Part shown: positions 61,425-64,000 of the stretch, in pieces
Position numbering within the stretch: position 1 is the stretch's first letter
Layout of the letters: every line of letters starts with the position of its first letter
NCBI GenBank assembly: GCA_948567375.1
Contig: OX419760.1
Span: forward strand, 41,478,001-41,542,000
DNA length: 64,000 bases
Origin: Lunularia cruciata
Lineage: Eukaryota; Streptophyta; Marchantiopsida; Lunulariales; Lunulariaceae
Direction of reading: 5' to 3'
Notes under the pieces: model-generated
Told to the model about the DNA's origin: nothing
Databases searched by the model: none
The model's input: only the letters and a program-made list of their open reading frames with translations
Program-made: the position numbers and the translations under genes

Positions 61425-61735
61425 TGCTTTCTATGTAGAGAAAAGAGACATAAGGCAAGTTCATGTATATGACTTTTGAGAGCAAGAGATTGAGGAAAAA
61501 GAGAGGATTATTTGACTTGGGTTTGCATGTTTGACCTTCTTTACCAAGATTGGGAGGGAGAAGATCTAAGAGCAAGGAGTTGTGTGAGGTTTGTGGAGTG
61601 GAAGGACTTCCAAAAGGACATGAGTGTAGTGAAGTAAAAACACTTTTGGAGACTTTGGTAAAGGATCTTGGAAAGAGTCTCAGTACAATTATAGAAATAT
61701 TACCACTTTCATCAGCTAGTTCTCAAGATTAGTCA
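61425..61735 (+). pseudogene. Zinc-knuckle-bearing gag remnant, first part
   Basis: A CCHC knuckle of exact spacing (CFLCREKRHKASSC) is encoded at 61425-61466. A short frame with a second cysteine cluster (CEVCGVEGLPKGHEC) lies at 61550-61732. Both are typical of gag nucleocapsid regions, but the frames between them are broken and the relation to the gag capsid at 61995 is unclear. Confidence 0.5.
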
Positions 61736-61912
61736 TAGAGATAATCTTCCAACTTATGGATAAACTATCCATGAGTGTCTCATTAATATGCACTCTAGGA
61801 TTTGATATTCCTTGAATATTGTAGCAACTTGAACCTTTTGTGTTCCCTAGGGTGGATTACTCTCAAATGGTGTTAGTCATGTACATACTCTATTAGTTAT
61901 AGAGTGAGAGAA

Positions 61913-61950
61913 AATAAAAAAATAAAAAAAATAAAAAATAAAAAAATAAA
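61913..61950. repeat. A/T homopolymeric low-complexity stretch
   Basis: Runs of A separated by single T over about 38 bases. Confidence 0.85.
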
Positions 61951-61994
61951 GATAATGAGGGGTTAAGATGGGATACTTCCAGTTTTCTTTGGCA

Positions 61995-62950
61995 AGGATG
62001 GAGAAGATATGGAGGCCTTTGTGAGAGACTTCAAGAGAGCTTGCATAGAAAAAAATGAGAGGATGAAGAATGAGTAGGCCTCATTATTACTAAATTTCTT
62101 TGAGGATGCAGCATTTACATGGTATGAGTCAAAATACCAAAAGAGAGAGAAGAGAGATGGGCAAGGAGAGTCTTGGGAGAGTTTGACTTCAGCACTCATT
62201 GAGAAATTTCTTCTAGATGAAGATTATGAGAGATTGATGAGTGAGGTATCTTCCTCAAGCAAGGAGATGGAGAGAAAGTGAGAGTCTATGTCAAAAGAGT
62301 GGAGCAATTAAAATCCAGATTTTGAATAGTGTTGAGGAAGGGTGGGGATGATGTGGAGACTACTATGATTGGCATATGCTCACCAAGAAATTTTTGGGAG
62401 TGTTGAAACCACAGATTAGAAGTAAGATGAGATGTGAGAAACCTTCTTGCAAGATTGAAGCTATCAAGATTACAATTCATATGGAGGAGAGTTTGGAAGG
62501 GGATTGAGAGTGATTTGGTGGTGAAGGAGGTTGTGCATCCTCCTCAAGGCTACAAGTATAGGGTCACTTACGATACTTTGGTGGCAAGGGTTGTACCACA
62601 AGTAGAATTAGTTGCTTCAATTTGTGCACCTCCACCAAAAGATCCATTTCAAACCATCACAGAACAACTTGCAGATCTCAAGATCAATGTGGTGCAACTA
62701 TGGGAGAAGAGAGAGGTGGATCAGAATCTAAGGAGAGGGATTGGGAGTTATGGAAGATATCCATATAGAGTAAGCCAACCAGCCAACAATTTCAATGATA
62801 GAAATTGTTTTGGTTGTGGAAGAAGAGGCCACATCAAAGGAATTGCCCAAATTCCACTTACCATGGAAGAAGGGGTTATAAAGGAGCCAATAGAGAGAAA
62901 GAAGGAGGTATTGAAACCCAAGTGGCTCCTAATCCAAACAAAGGTAAGGG
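61995..62950 (+). pseudogene. Gag of the right-hand gypsy element
   Basis: A capsid-type tract, EAFVRDFKRACIEKNERMKN (about 62000-62070) and FFEDAAFTWYESKYQ to LIEKFLLDEDYERLMSE (about 62095-62240), fits the retrotransposon gag family. A longer open piece at 62434-62955 ends in a zinc knuckle, NCFGCGRRGHIK at about 62803-62838. Its last cysteine (NCPN) is found only one frame over, so a one-base indel lies inside the knuckle. The frame also contains an in-line TAG near 62075. Confidence 0.65.
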
Positions 62951-63399
62951 GATAGTATCCATAGATGTGGTTGCAAGCAAGTATGAGAAGGGGGAGTGTT
63001 CAAACTCCAAAGGTCTTAATTTGAAGCTTTTGGCACAAGAGAAGAAAAGAGCTCATTTTGCATAGGATGTACACTCTTTTCAAGGATTTACTCCTAGCAA
63101 GAATATTCCTATGTCTACTAGGAGCACTTGCACCTCAACAACATCAACAACAAAGACTCCAAGAAAGAAGTTGGAGATGGAGGACTTCTTGATCTCCAAG
63201 TAACAATGGAACTACAATGTGTTGGAAGATGTTGGTAGTCACAAAGCTAACATCATAGTGGACCAATTGATTGCTTTGAATCCTACCTTGAGAAAGGAGC
63301 TTAGAGATGGTTTAGTTCTACAAGGAGCAAGAGGAAGAAGAAGGAAAAAGCTCCAGTATCAATGGGGTGGTGGATGCCAAACCAGCACCGTGGGAGGCT

Positions 63400-64000
63400 T
63401 GTGAATATGCCTCCAAGATTGATGTGAGAGTGAATGGTCATAACATCAAGGATGAAATGGTTGATGGATGATCAGCAATAAATGCCATGTCAGAAAAGCT
63501 GATGAAGAAGTTGAGTATGATAGCCTCCAGACCTTCAACATTTGTGGTGAGCATGGCAAGCAAACAACAAGTTTGACCAGTAGGGATGATAGATAAGGTG
63601 GTAGTTTCAATTATGGGAGTTCAAAATCTCCTGACTCTCCAAGTCTTGAAGGACTCAAGCTATGACTTACTTCTTGGGAGGCTATGGTTGAGAGCATGCA
63701 CAACCGATTGATGGAACAAAGGGTACTTGAGGATTGGGCCATCAAACCATAGAATCACAATTCCAGTCACTAACACCACCAACACTTCACATTCAGATAT
63801 ACCATCTTCTGATTATTGGGAATCAAATTCAGAAGAAGGCACTTCAAGTGTGGACACAAGCATGGAGGAGAAGATATCCAAAAAGGAGGGTGAATCTGAA
63901 TTTGATTCAGATGTGTATCTCTTGTGTGTTATGGATTTTGCACCTAAGCCAGAGGTTTTGAAGGACCCAAATAAATCACCATTGATACTTGAGGAGATAG
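63400..64000 (+). pseudogene. Retroviral-type protease region of the right-hand gypsy element
   Basis: The translation from about 63420 gives VNGHNIKDEMVDG followed by SAINAMSEKL, an aspartic-protease-like flap and active-site region in which DG-SAIN stands where D[ST]G is expected and a TGA interrupts. YDLLLGRLWLRACTTDWNKG lies at about 63660-63720. A linker rich in Ser/Asp/Glu then runs to the window end. The order gag-knuckle-protease supports a gypsy element whose RT lies to the right. Confidence 0.6.

Larger units (their letters stand above)
59724..64000 (+). mobile_element. 5' part of another Ty3/gypsy element, plus strand, runs off the window
   Basis: The duplication stops at 59723 and new sequence begins TGTAATACCC, a plausible LTR start. 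The TATA-like ATTATATAAG near 60199 and the following transcribed-looking stretch fit an LTR of about 0.6 kb, but neither its end nor a PBS could be fixed. Gag and protease remnants follow (listed separately). RT and the rest lie outside the window. Confidence 0.6.

Overview
The window is nuclear DNA of a land plant. It is AT-rich and contains many Ty3/gypsy LTR retrotransposons whose primer-binding sites match the 3' end of plant initiator tRNA-Met. It also has (TA)n microsatellites, a tRNA-derived SINE-like unit, a 200-base assembly gap, and a small gene-bearing island that is visibly richer in G+C. Sequence alone does not name the species. The PHD-finger gypsy element and the secreted NTF2-like genes look to me more like a seed-free plant (moss, lycophyte or fern) than a flowering plant, but that is a weak inference.

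Layout. 1-1872: the 5' part of a minus-strand gypsy element (gag, PBS, LTR of family B). 2385-17400: copy A of a dispersed or segmental duplication, split by a 10.7-kb tandem array of family-A chromovirus sequence (4676-15345: three LTRs, two degenerate internal regions). That array itself carries a solo family-B LTR at 8380-9206. 17430-26980: AT-rich non-coding DNA with simple and tandem repeats, a SINE-like unit, the gap at 21661-21860, and a short scrap matching the start of bacterial/organellar small-subunit rRNA at 25562-25581. 26980-32160: the gene island, with two minus-strand paralogues encoding secreted NTF2-like (DUF8021/SnoaL-type) proteins of 149 and 145 aa. 32160-36640: AT-rich DNA in which I see no gene. 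36640-42950: a degenerate satellite-like tract split by a decayed family-A element (37089-42305). 42960-59723: copy B of the duplication, interrupted by a 13.2-kb insertion (44303-57541, minus-strand gypsy with a C-terminal PHD finger). That insertion is in turn interrupted by the youngest element in the window (50557-55436, plus strand). 59724-64000: the 5' part of another plus-strand gypsy element that runs off the window.

The best-preserved mobile element is 50557-55436: 422-bp LTRs differing at 7 positions by hand count, a perfect 5-bp target duplication (GTAGT), PBS, polypurine tract, gag, protease, RT, integrase and chromodomain. It is defective. Nonsense mutations interrupt gag, the protease-RT linker and integrase, the RNase H domain is missing, and a frameshift precedes the chromodomain. 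Two regulatory features stand out. The LTR promoter carries phased heat-shock elements upstream of a TATA box. The gag/pol junction has a textbook -1 ribosomal frameshift signal: heptamer GGGAAAC in the correct phase, a 6-nt spacer and a perfect 10-bp stem. The -1 relation of gag to pol is kept in older copies.

Apart from the two NTF2-like genes, no intact host protein-coding gene can be supported. Most other open frames are short chance ORFs, repeat-derived frames, or fragments and shadows of decayed transposons. All alignments were done by eye.
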